Assembly: GCA_013396525.1 (NCBI GenBank)
Contig: VWYX01000384.1
Span: forward strand, 310,001 to 374,000
Source: Chaetorhynchus papuensis
Taxonomy: Eukaryota > Chordata > Aves > Passeriformes > Rhipiduridae
Length of the DNA: 64,000 nt
Direction: 5' to 3'
A program made the translations under genes and the position numbers. Shown here in pieces: positions 24,772-34,900 of this stretch; the stretch's first letter is position 1; each line of letters starts with the position of its first letter. The notes below the pieces were generated by a model. It was not told the DNA's origin and searched no databases. It was given only the letters and a program-made list of their open reading frames with translations.

Positions 24772-25436
24772 AAATTTGGCCAGGGATGTCAAGGGCAACA
24801 AGGAAAGGTACACTGTTGATTAAAGGAAGACTAGGGAAAATGTGGGCCCTCCAGAAGGAAAGGGGAGCCTTGGTTACATGGTACATGGAGAAGACTGAGG
24901 TTTTCAATGACTTTTTTGCCTCAGTGTTCACTGGCACGTGCTCCAGCCACACTGCACAAGTTACAGAAGGCAAAGGCAGGGACTGAGAAAATGAAGAACC
25001 AATTCCTGTAGAAGATTAGCACAGATGCAGGGCTGGAGCTCCTCTCCAATGACCACAGGCTGAAAGAGTTGTTTTGCCAAGAGAAGAGAAAGGTCCAGGG
25101 AGACCTTAGAGCACCCTTCCAGTTCCTGAAGGGGGCCTACAGGAAAGCTGGTGAAGGACTTTTCACAAGTCCACATAGTGATAGGACAAGGGGTGATGGC
25201 TTTAAGCGGATATAGGGTTGATTTAGACTTGATCTTTCTGAAGTAATTCTTTACTGTGAGGGTGATGAGGCACTGAAGCAGGCTGCCCAGAGAAATTCCT
25301 TCACTGGAAGTGTTCAAGGCCAGGTTGGATGGAACTTGGAGCAACCTGGTCTAAACCAGGTGTCCCTGCCCACGGCAGGAGGGTTGGAACCAGATGATCT
25401 TTAAGGTCCCTTCCAATCGAAACCATTCTATGATTC
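24772..25436 (+). mobile_element. CR1 LINE with internal deletion (ORF2 scrap joined to 3' UTR)
   Basis: The left part, to about 25005, is from the ORF2 stretch between the endonuclease and reverse-transcriptase domains: the frame at 24786-24986 ends with the diagnostic FFASVFT block followed by CSSHTAQVTEGKGRD. From about 25018 the sequence jumps directly to the CR1 3' UTR ('CTCCTCTCCAATGACCACAG' to the terminal 'ATTCTATGATTCAA'). The whole RT domain, about a kilobase or more, is missing between them. Either a deletion happened after insertion or the template was already rearranged. Sense orientation; no coding capacity. Confidence 0.9.
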
Positions 25437-26146
25437 AACGGGAAAAGGGCCCTCTCCTCTCCCTATGTCCTCAGCTGAATCCTGGCTGTGGGGAGAGGGG
25501 AATGTGGTGGTGGGAACAACCAGATGCAGTGCACATAAGGCATGTGTGACAAGATATCTCCTGTGCAGCTTGAACAATGGTATAAATGCCAGCAAGATCA
25601 TAAAGGATGATTAACTGTTTTGGTACAACTACCACGTCATTTCTGCATCAAAACACACGGGTATTATCACTTTGTCATTCCCGTTCCTTCTGATTTATCT
25701 CACACATTGCTGGTTTGAAGATGCTGCTGGTTAATTACTGAGGCGTTTATGTAGGAGGAAGACATCTGTGAAAAACAATAGGTTACTCATTGTTTCCTAC
25801 AAGGATTTCATGTAATGCAGAACAGGACAAAAAGATGTTCTCCTTCAGGCTCTAGAGCTTCAGACAAATCAGTAACAGGAACAAACCCCCTGACTTTTTC
25901 CTCTTGGTGGGTCAGAGGCAGACAGGGAAATGTTGCTAGGGAAGCTAACAGGCTGTCACTCTCCACCAAAATCTACCCTCCATGAATAAAATGCTACTTT
26001 GAAATTAAAAAGAAATGCCAGACTTCTATCATTGTCTTCATATCAGCCTCTCCTACATAGCCCTATTGAACAGTATTTTCTCCAAGAATAGGTCTCATGT
26101 CTTTCTTTGTGATTTACAGATATCATAATCTCTCGGCTGATTATAG
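25437..26146. other. Unique non-coding spacer between two CR1 copies
   Basis: About 700 bases with no gene or repeat that I can identify. It separates a sense CR1 from the large antisense CR1. Confidence 0.6.
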
Positions 26147-28168
26147 ATCATAGAATCAGGGATTAATTTTGGTTGGAAAAACCCTCTAAGATTATCAAGT
26201 TCAATGAACCCAGCACTGCTGAGTCCACCACTAAACCACATCCCCAACTGCCACATCTACACATCTTTTAAATACTTTATTTATATCATTCCTTTTATTT
26301 ATACCATACCTTTTGAAAAGGGACAATAACTCCACCACTGCCCTGGGCAGCCTGTTTCAGTGCTTGACAACCCTTTGGGTAAAGAAGTTTTTCCTAATAT
26401 CCAATCTAAACCTCCTCCGCAAGACCATTTCCTCTCGTCATATCAGTTGTTACTTGGGAGAAGAGATCAACCCCCACCTGGCTACAACCTCCTTTCAGGG
26501 AATTGTGGGCCGAAATCCCAGTTCCCTCCAAACTTCCTATCATGTTGAACAATCTGATCTCCCTCAGCTGCTCATCAGGCTTGTGGTCCATAGACTTGTT
26601 CTGCTCCATTGTCCTTCTCTGGGCTCATTCCATCACCTCAATGTCTTTCTTGGAGTGAAGGGCCCAAAACTGAACACAGAATTCCAGGTGCAGTCCCACC
26701 AGGGCCCAGCACAAAGGGATGCTTACTGCCCTGGTCCTGCTAGCCACACTATTTCTGTTACAAGCCAGGATGTCACTGGTCTTCTTGGCTTCCTGGGCAC
26801 AAAATGGTTCTTGTTCAGCCACTGTTGATCAGCACTCCCAAGTCCTTTTCCACTGGGCAGTTTTCCAGCCACTCTGCTCCCAGCCTGTAGCACTTCACAT
26901 GGTTGTTGTAACTCAAGCACAGGACTCGGCACTTGGCTTTGCTGAACCTCACACAACCGGCCTCTGTCCATCAATCCAGCCTGTCCAGATCCCTAAGCAG
27001 AGCCTTTCTACTCTCCAGCAGATCATCACTCTTTCCCAGCTTGGTGTCATCTGCAAACTCATTGGGGGTGCATTTGATCCCCCTGTTGAGGTCATTGATG
27101 AATATGTTAAACAGGACTCACTCCAATACTGTGCCCTGGGGAACCCCACTAGTGACTGGCTGGCAACTGGATGTGGCAGCATTCTCCACCACTACCTGGG
27201 CCCAGCCATCCAGCTCGTTTCTTACCCAGCAAACAGTGCACCCATCCAAGCCACGAGCAGCCAGTTTCTCCAGGAGAACGCTGTGGGAAATGGCATCAAA
27301 GACTTTACTAAAGTCCAGGTAAACAACACCCACAGCCTTCCTCTCATCCACTAGGCAGGTCACATTGCCATGGAAGTTCAGGTTGATTAAGCAGGACCTG
27401 CTTTTCACAATCCCCTGCTGGCTGGGCCTGATCCCCTGGTTGTCCCGCACATGCTGCGTGATGGGACTCAGGATGATCTCCATGACCTTTCACAGCGCTG
27501 AGGTCATGCTGACAGGTCTGTAGTTCTCCAGATCCTCCCTGTGGCCCTTCTTTTAGATGGGCATCACATTTACCAACTTCCAGTCACTTGAGACCTCCCT
27601 GGTTCACCAGGACTGCTGGTAAAGTGACTTGGTGAGCACTTCTGCCAGCTCCCTCAGTACCTTCAGGTAGATCCTAACCAGACCCATGGGCTTCTGTGTG
27701 CCCAAGTGGTGGAGCAGGTGACTCATCATTTTCCCTTAGATCATGAAGGCTTCACTCTGCTCCCTGTCCCTGTCCTACAGCTCAGGGGTCTGGGTACTCA
27801 AAGAACAACTGGTCCTGCTATTAAAGGCTGAGACAAAGAAAGCATTAAACACCTCATCCTTCTCCTCATCCTTTGTCACTATGCTTCTTGACACATCCAA
27901 TAAAGAATGAAGAATCTCCTTAGATCTCCTTTTGCTGTTGATATACAGAAAAATATTTTATAGTCTTTTGCAGCAGTAGCCAGATTAAATTCTGATTGGG
28001 CTTCCAGACTTCTAATTTCCCCCTGTATAGCCTCACAACATCTTTGATGTCCTCCTGAGTTGCCTGCCCTTTCTTCCAAAGGTTATAAACTCTCCTTTTT
28101 TTCCTTGAGTGCCAGACAAAGTTCTCTGTTTAGACAGGTTGGTCTTCCCAAGTAACTCATCTTTAAGG
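26147..28168 (-). mobile_element. CR1 LINE, 2-kb copy with most of the RT domain and 3' UTR
   Basis: On the minus strand the element runs from about 28168 (5'-truncated, just upstream of the RT domain) to its 3' tail at 26147 (antisense ATAGAATCA). Landmarks in order: VFNAFF-like block near 27850, NYRPVS-like block near 27510, motif A YLDFSKVFD at about 27330-27297, motif B SGVPQG near 27140, and motif C FADDTKL at about 27060-27037. Both catalytic aspartate motifs are still readable. Stops and a frameshift after motif B break the frame; the longest intact piece is the 121-codon frame 27118-27483. It once encoded the CR1 ORF2 polyprotein, which reverse-transcribes the RNA at the target nick. 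This copy is inactive. The + strand frames of 129-211 codons over it are shadows. Confidence 0.95.
27118..27483 (-). pseudogene. CR1 ORF2 reverse transcriptase fragment
   Basis: This is the longest uninterrupted frame of the CR1 RT domain, 121 codons. It covers the fingers/palm part up to motif B: motif A (YLDFSKVFD, with its catalytic Asp), the LLEKLAARGLD helix block, the WVRNELDG block and SGVPQG. The continuing part with FADD lies in another frame, so there is an indel near 27118. A functional ORF2 is roughly 900-1000 residues with an N-terminal endonuclease, which is absent here. It is a dead fragment, not a host gene. Confidence 0.9.
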
Positions 28169-28351
28169 TGTAACTCTTGACAAGAAATCATCTGAATTTA
28201 AAAGTTTATGTGTGTTTAATAGGGGGAGATTGAAAATGCAGTGTGAAAACATGCTAGTTAACCCCCTTGAACAACAGCATGTTTAGATGTAGTGCACAAA
28301 TTACAGTCCCCATTTCTCACTTCTCCTGATAAACAAATCAGATTTTCTGCA
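28169..28351. other. Short unique spacer
   Basis: Under 200 bases of unique AT-rich sequence between two antisense CR1 fragments. No feature seen. Confidence 0.5.
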
Positions 28352-28447
28352 TCACAGAACCATAGAATCATAGAATTGTTTCGGTTAGAAAAAATCTTTA
28401 AATCTCTGAGTCCAACCATTAACCCAGCACTGCCAAGTCAGGTAAAT
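28352..28447 (-). mobile_element. CR1 LINE, short antisense 3' tail
   Basis: It begins with the antisense CR1 terminus (CATAGAATCATAGAATTGTT), followed by 'TCGGTTAGAAAAAATCTTTA' and 'AACCCAGCACTGCCAAGTCA', the usual antisense order from the CR1 3' end. Only about 95 bases remain. It has the same orientation as the large copy just upstream but its own terminus, so it is a separate insertion. Confidence 0.85.
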
Positions 28448-28995
28448 CCATCTCCCATTTTCACTTCCTCCACAATATCCAGGAACAGAAGATAAAAGAG
28501 AGGTTGCTGTCTGCTAGGCCACTGATAAATAGCAGTCCCTGGAAGTCATAACAATAAAGCTTTGTGCTGCACACAACCTATCCCTTCCCTTGACAGCAGC
28601 TCTTGATGCTTTAAGTAGTTCATGCTGCTTTGAACCTCAGTGGCTGGAGGTTCATGTGGCCCTTAAAGCAATGGGCAACCTTATGCTTCAGCTCATATTT
28701 TGTGTAACCCTCTGTACTCAGAGGGGATGCCCAGGGCAGGAGCCAGGAGCAAACAGCAGCAGGGTGCAAACAGAAAATAAATCTAACAAGCACTGGATGG
28801 ACTGGAATTTAATGCACTTTAGAGCATCTCATTTTCCTACTATCAACCATAGGCAAATTAAAGCAGCAGAAATACAGAGCATCACTGGTGCTCAGTGACT
28901 CATTGAGGCAAAACACAACGGCCTCTTCTGGAGCCTGTGCATTGAGACTCTGTGATCAGTTTTTATTTATCTCAGGAAGACTGAGAGAGGGTGGC
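28448..28995. other. Unique non-coding sequence
   Basis: No gene or repeat recognised. A 102-codon + strand frame (28590-28898) has no motif and no supporting context. Confidence 0.5.
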
Positions 28996-29443
28996 TGTTG
29001 TGGTTTAGCAACCAAGCTGCACACAGCCCCTCGCTGCCTCTCCCACCAGAGGACTGGGGAGAGAATTGAAGGGTAAAAGCCAGAGAACTCATGGGTTGAG
29101 ATAAAGACAGTTCAATTGGGAAAGCAAAAGCTATGAACACAAGGAAAGCAAAACAAGGAATTAAGTCCCCTCTTCCCAAGGGAAGGCAGATGTTCAGGCA
29201 TCTCCAGGACAGCTGGGCCTCATCATATATAACGGTGAGCTGGCAAGACAAACACCATCACTCCAAATGTTCCCCCACTTCCTCCTTCTTCCCCCCACTT
29301 TATATAATAAGCATAATGTTATATGGTCTGGAATGTCCCTTTGGTCAGTTTGGGTCACCTGTCCTGGGTCTCTCCTCACAACTTCCCATGCACCCCCAGC
29401 CCCCTTGCCAGTACAAAATGCTGAAAAGCTTTTGGCTCCAGTG
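28996..29443 (-). mobile_element. Truncated solo LTR, same ERVL-type family as at 13887
   Basis: It shares, in the same order and orientation, the blocks of the 13887-14485 LTR: the GGTTTAG opening, 'GGGTTGAGATAAAGACAGTT', 'CAAAACAAGGAATTAAG', 'GGCATCTCCAGGA' and 'TGGTCAGTTTGGGTCACCTG'. The last 130 bases or so of the family (the 5' end of the element on the minus strand) are missing, so the LTR is truncated near 29443. Unlike the first copy it keeps a TATA box on the minus strand (TATATAAAGT, 29307-29298). No internal retroviral sequence flanks it. It is an independent insertion and not the partner LTR of the first. Confidence 0.85.
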
Positions 29444-30165
29444 ATAAAGTATTTTGTGTGAACCTCTCACATTAGACTAAATGTCCCAAGTGAAGACTTT
29501 TATTCCTTATTTATAACCAGGATTTCACTTACTGCCACTTTTGACACCTGCCTCTTGATCCTTTCTTCATGCTCTCAGTGTGCATGGCTCCATCTTCTCT
29601 GAGAACCTTAAGTTGTGGGGATCTGCACTTACATTTCCAAAAGTTTTCTGTTCTCCAGGATGCCTAACCTCAATAGACAGAGCAGACAAATAAAGACCCC
29701 TAGTGTCCAATTCATCTGACACATACAAATGTTTGTGCAAGTGTCTAATTGTTTTCATGGATGAAAACTGGAGCTCGGGTAGATCCATTTATACATAGAT
29801 GTCTACACCAGGCTTGTCTAAAGTTAGGTGAAATGAGTCCAATCCACTGTAGGGAGTGAATAGTCTGGATAACATACAGAAGAAATGCAAAAAATTAGGT
29901 GCCAGTGTCACTTCAAAAGATGTGAAGTGGGATTTGTCCCACCTTGCTTCAAAAGTTTACAATGCATATGTCTAAATTAGAGCTGGTTTTATGGACTCCT
30001 TTACACTCAGTGGACACAAATAGACACTTCTAAAGTGTAATTTGTTGTGCCTATTTCAGCTGTCAAGAGAAGATGAGAACAGTGACTCTCCATTGGTTGA
30101 CAAAAAAAAGAATCCAGACAACTATCACAGGTGTGTGTGTGGACAATCTGTGTACCTAAAATTAA
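29444..30165. other. Unique non-coding sequence
   Basis: Nothing recognised beyond ordinary unique sequence. Frames are short. Confidence 0.55.
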
Positions 30166-30259
30166 GACAGATTATTCCCAATGCTGCATTTATCTGTGTC
30201 ATATTGTTCCCAGACAGATTATTCCTAATGCTGCATTTATCTGTGTCATATTGTTCCCA
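30166..30259. repeat. 47-bp direct tandem duplication, 2 copies
   Basis: Unit 1 at 30166-30212 and unit 2 at 30213-30259, both starting GACAGATTATTCC and ending TATTGTTCCCA. They differ at a single base (CCCAATG versus CCTAATG). Such high identity points to a very recent local duplication. The 47-bp period shifts frame, so no coding role is implied. Confidence 0.95.
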
Positions 30260-31930
30260 GCAGAGTTTTATTGGCATTAATTCCAGCTTTTTGAACAAAC
30301 ATGGTCCTAAAATTCCAGCACTGAGTTATTCCATGGTATGTATCTCTCTGATTCAAACCTCAGTGAAGCCACTGACAGCCTCTGGAAGGGCACAGGTGGG
30401 GTTTGGCTTCTAAAGGTTGCAGAAGTAATTGGATGGTTTGCATCCAAGTGCATCCCTGTACAAGGTGCAATCCATTACAGCCATATTAACATTCTGCAAA
30501 GACTAAGACAAAGTGACCTGGAGGGTTTTTGTCTTCAGGCCTTATTACAATGCAAATAAGCAGGTGTATCACTTAGAAAATTCCACAAGTAGGCCTCTTC
30601 ACTCAACGTGCTGATAATGATGTACCAGCCTTCATCTGTGCCCGCAATGGGTGATGCCACAGGCAACACATGTTAATAAAAAAAACCAAGCAGATACACA
30701 CCAAATCTCTGGAGCAGATTAGATTTAATTCAGACTACTAGGAAGAAAAGAAAAAAAAATAAAAGCAAGGAATAGACTGTAAACAGAACGACAGTGAATA
30801 TTCACCGAGACTGTAAACAGAAAAATGGAGGAAATTCAGGGATCTAATTCCCTGTGTAAGAGCTATTTGCATCCTTGGTTTCCTTTGCAGGCACAGTCAT
30901 TTCATTCTTACTGCCACAGGCAGACAGCAAGTTTTCCATATGAAATGGATATGATAATGCAGCTAAATGATTCACAGACAAGAGTGAGCTAAATTTCAGA
31001 CATCTCAGAGCATGGGCAGAACTCTAGGACAGGTCTAACACAGCAGTACAGACATGCCTGCAGATTCTGTGAAACAAAAGGCCAAGACATGCCTTAAGCA
31101 GCTCAAAGCAGCATCCAATTTTGGTTGGGCAGTATGCCAGCTTGTCCCTTAATTTCCCAAAATAGGAGTTTAAGAGTTCTGGTAGATTTTCAGTAAGAAT
31201 CTGGAACCTTTGTGCCTCTCAAGTATGTCTTTTAGAGTACCTGTGCTTTGTCAGTCCCTACACTGAAATATCCACCAAATCTCACCTACTGGCACACATG
31301 CCTGTAAACTGAGGTCAGAAGTGAGGCAGGGATTGTTAACCAGCTTATGAAAAGATGGAAGAAGGAGAAGACGGAGATGATGCACTGACTGAAGTGCTTG
31401 GAAGGCGTTTTTCTTTCTTCATATGTGTGTAGTTCCTCTAAAGGAAACATTTGGCCTTTCTGTGCCTCAGTCTGTCATGTTTAACTAATGTTAACAAGCT
31501 ACCCCATGCCATGCAGACACAGGACACGAACTCATGAAAGCCTGTTCCGAGTTTTGTGATTGCAATTGACAGCAACACATAAATACCTCCTCCAGATGGT
31601 ATCACTTTGCATGTGGGAAGGCCACGTAGCAAGGGCACGCTAAACATGGACAAACAGGGGCAGGGTATCTGACTTACTTTTCTTACAAATGTGAATTAGT
31701 CAGAAAGAATCTGTACACCTGCTTTGGAAAGAACAACATTTTAAGGCAAGAATAAGGTTTCTGAACGGTCTTGTGATTAAGGCATTAGACAAGTATTTAT
31801 AGCAACTAAAGGCTGAGATATAACTGCTGAAGCCTCAGATATGATGAGGTCAAAACCACAAGACTCCTTTTTTTTCTGGAGTAAAACTTCAGTTATACTA
31901 TTAAAATAAACCAAATTTTCTCTGTTTCTT
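30260..31930. other. Unique non-coding sequence
   Basis: No gene. A 15-base word AGACTGTAAACAGAA occurs twice, 34 bases apart (30774 and 30808). Otherwise there is nothing to annotate. Confidence 0.55.
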
Positions 31931-31990
31931 TTCCTTCCTTCCTTCCTTCCTTCCTTCCTTCCTTCCTTCCTTCCTTCCTTCCTTCCTTCC
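31931..31990. repeat. (TTCC)15 microsatellite, uninterrupted
   Basis: Fifteen perfect TTCC units, 60 bases. This is the longest pure microsatellite in the window and likely hypermutable. On the other strand it is (GGAA)15, the ETS-type motif. The minus-strand frame that reads RKEGRKEG through it is an artefact. Confidence 0.98.
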
Positions 31991-34900
31991 ACCACTTGTC
32001 TCCTGTTAGGCTCAGCTCAGCTTTCAATACAGAAAAATATGTTATCCATTAACAAAAGCAGAACAGGTGATACTGAAGTAAAAAATGTCTTCTGACTTGG
32101 GGACAATATAAATTAAAGATGTCAAGGACCTAGAAACACTGCTCATTTTTTTTCCCACAAAACCAGCTTTATATGCAAGTTTAAATGGTCAAAATAGTCT
32201 TCAACATCTTCAGTTAGAGCACCAACTACCATGAGCTGTAAATACAGTAGACCTGCAGCACTGGCATAGGCAAATTTTTCTCTTTGAAATTCTGCTCTGT
32301 CTGCCTGTATCCTCTGTCTCATTCATACACATATTCCAGCTGACAATTTTTCTGGGTGAATATATTTAATGACAACTCTTCAACTCATATGAACTACTTA
32401 AAGATCTCTGCTAATTCCTTACAGTATTGTCCAGCAGCACAAGTATTATAAAAGGGAGAGATGAGAGAGAGAACTGGCGCTCAGTGATGTATTAACTGTC
32501 CCCTGTACTGTTCCTAAACCAGCTAACAAGACTTATGGTAACTTACCTGGATTTAGTAAAGAAACTCACACTAAGGAGACTAGCACTGCTGTGGCCTGAA
32601 CTGGTTATTTAGAGACTGTGATAACCTGTCGTTTCTTGAAATTCATCCCTGTGTTTTATCGAGATGAAGCATTCTGAGGTACTTGGGGCTTGTCTAGAAA
32701 ATTTATTTATGACGTCTGGGGATTTTTACTTCTGGAATACTACAAAAAAATTCTGATCTTACTGTCTTGGATGTAAACACAGACTAACTTCACTGACGTC
32801 AGCAGTGCAAAAGCCATATGCTGCTCCTCCTGGAGCTGGCTTCAAATGAACCAAGAACTGATGGGCACCATGAACCCTCTGGGTACAAATGAGACAGAGT
32901 CTCTTTTCTAAATCTTTACAGGTTGAACTTTCTCTTGGTAACACTTTATTGTATGATGTTGTAGAGCCATGTAAAGAAAAAAACTTGAGGCAACTCTGCC
33001 TAAAAATTGGTTGATTCACAATGAAGAGATGACAGGATACTTCAGACATCTTGCAAAATGTAAGGCTCAATGAGAAGGTAAAAAACCAGCTGGATAACAT
33101 GCCACCTTTATGCCTTGTTCGATATTTAATACCTGGCCCACGTTTGGAATAACAAGTGGCCAAGCTTCACTTCCATGAGACTTGTTTCAGTCACAGACAT
33201 TCAACGTGCAATAATAAACAGTGAAATATTTTTGCAGGGAATTGTTGGATAACATTATATTTCTACTTTTCCTCAGAACTCTGAAGTTCATGGCGGGGCA
33301 AATGGAGCTAGAAGTAAAGGACTGTTATTTTAAGATAATAAAATGATTTTTTACTTTGTTATGTTCTAAATCTTTTGCCATGTTAACTGCAGTACATCTT
33401 GGGCAAAGACTAATCTTTAAGTACATACTCAATCACATTTATTTCTGTTCAGCAAGAAAGAAAGAGGGAAAATTAATAGTTATGACAGGTGCTAGTTTGC
33501 TTATACTGGTGTAGATCCATGCTGTTGAAGAGCACATTGTGCAGCTTTGCAAAGGCAGTGATTTCCAAAAGCCCTAATCACCCTTAAACTGTCTCACAGC
33601 TCTTTTCCTCACTCAGATACAGCAGCCTTATAACTCAATACATTTCTCCAGCCAGTGTGTCTAGAAATTACTATGATAATGTACCAGATATGCTGCCGTC
33701 ACACTTCATCACTTCCTATTATGTACAGCATCAGGTACTGAGTTGATGGGTTTATAATCAAATCTCTTGTACACAGCTTGTTTTTGGCCAGATAGAAAAA
33801 AAATTGCAGTGCAAGTTTTACACCTGAGCCACATGTTTATGGGTGTAATGTGTGTCCCAATTTTTCTTTAACTGATCTTCTTTAAGTTAATTATTGACTA
33901 CTTCTGCTAACCCTTATTAAACAAAGAGCTGTGGGTGGCCTGAAGACTGACTGATTTAAATGAGGCAAGAAAAAAAGATGAGTATGACTCATAGATCATC
34001 AGTGCTAATCCTTCACGATAGCAGTCTTTAGTCTGATGAGCCTTTCAAACATCTACTCCAAGTCCTTCTCACCCCTTCTGCCTTCAAAGCCATCAGACCA
34101 CAAAGGATTAAATGATACAAAACACTGTATTCCAAAACTGGAAAAAAAGCCTAAGAAATCTATGCTGTTTCTGATTCAAAGACAATGGAGGACATAACAA
34201 TTTTGAGTTATTGTGGAATAAAACTGCATCCTCAGAAAACTCCTAAACATAGCCAGGGAAACATTTAATGCCTTGCTCACTAAGCACCCATTGGTGATAT
34301 AGGAGGCAAGTCATTGAGAGACTTGTGGTATATCTCTCATGATGTTATCTTCAATGTTTTACACTCCTGCAGCAGCAGGTGATTTGTAGAGTGAACCGAG
34401 AAATAAAATAGAAATAAATGCAAAAAACCCACAAGCCAGTCTGTTGGTGGGAAAATCCACTGAGTAATGGTGAGCAATTACTCACCACAATTACTGTGAG
34501 CAAATCTCACTGACCGTGATCATGGGACACTTCTAATTGCACCAAAAGCAGTAGGACTCTTCACTCAGTGTCTTGTCTCCAGCTTTGCCACTCATCCTCC
34601 TTCTAAAGGAGGAATGGAAAAAATAATGGCAGTCAAGTTATTCAGAAGACAGAAAAGATATTCTTGACCTCGGGAGACAAACAGCAGTAATTTGGATTCA
34701 CCATGTAAAACACAGCTATGCATCCTTTCATATCCTCCTGCCTGCATTTTGGGGAATATCAACACATTAAAAATCCATAACTTCCTCTCACAGAGTTCAA
34801 TTTTTCTTTCTGGGTTCATGTCTCTCCTATCATTTTTCCTCATAAGTTTAATTAGCTTCATGTTGGAATAATACAGTATTCAGACCTTATCTGTCTTATT

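Noticed and set aside
26719..27354. 211-codon plus-strand open frame and overlapping 129-codon frame
   Set aside because: They lie antisense to the CR1 reverse transcriptase, which is the true coding strand.
31777..31995. RKEG-repeat peptide frame
   Set aside because: Produced by translating the TTCC microsatellite.
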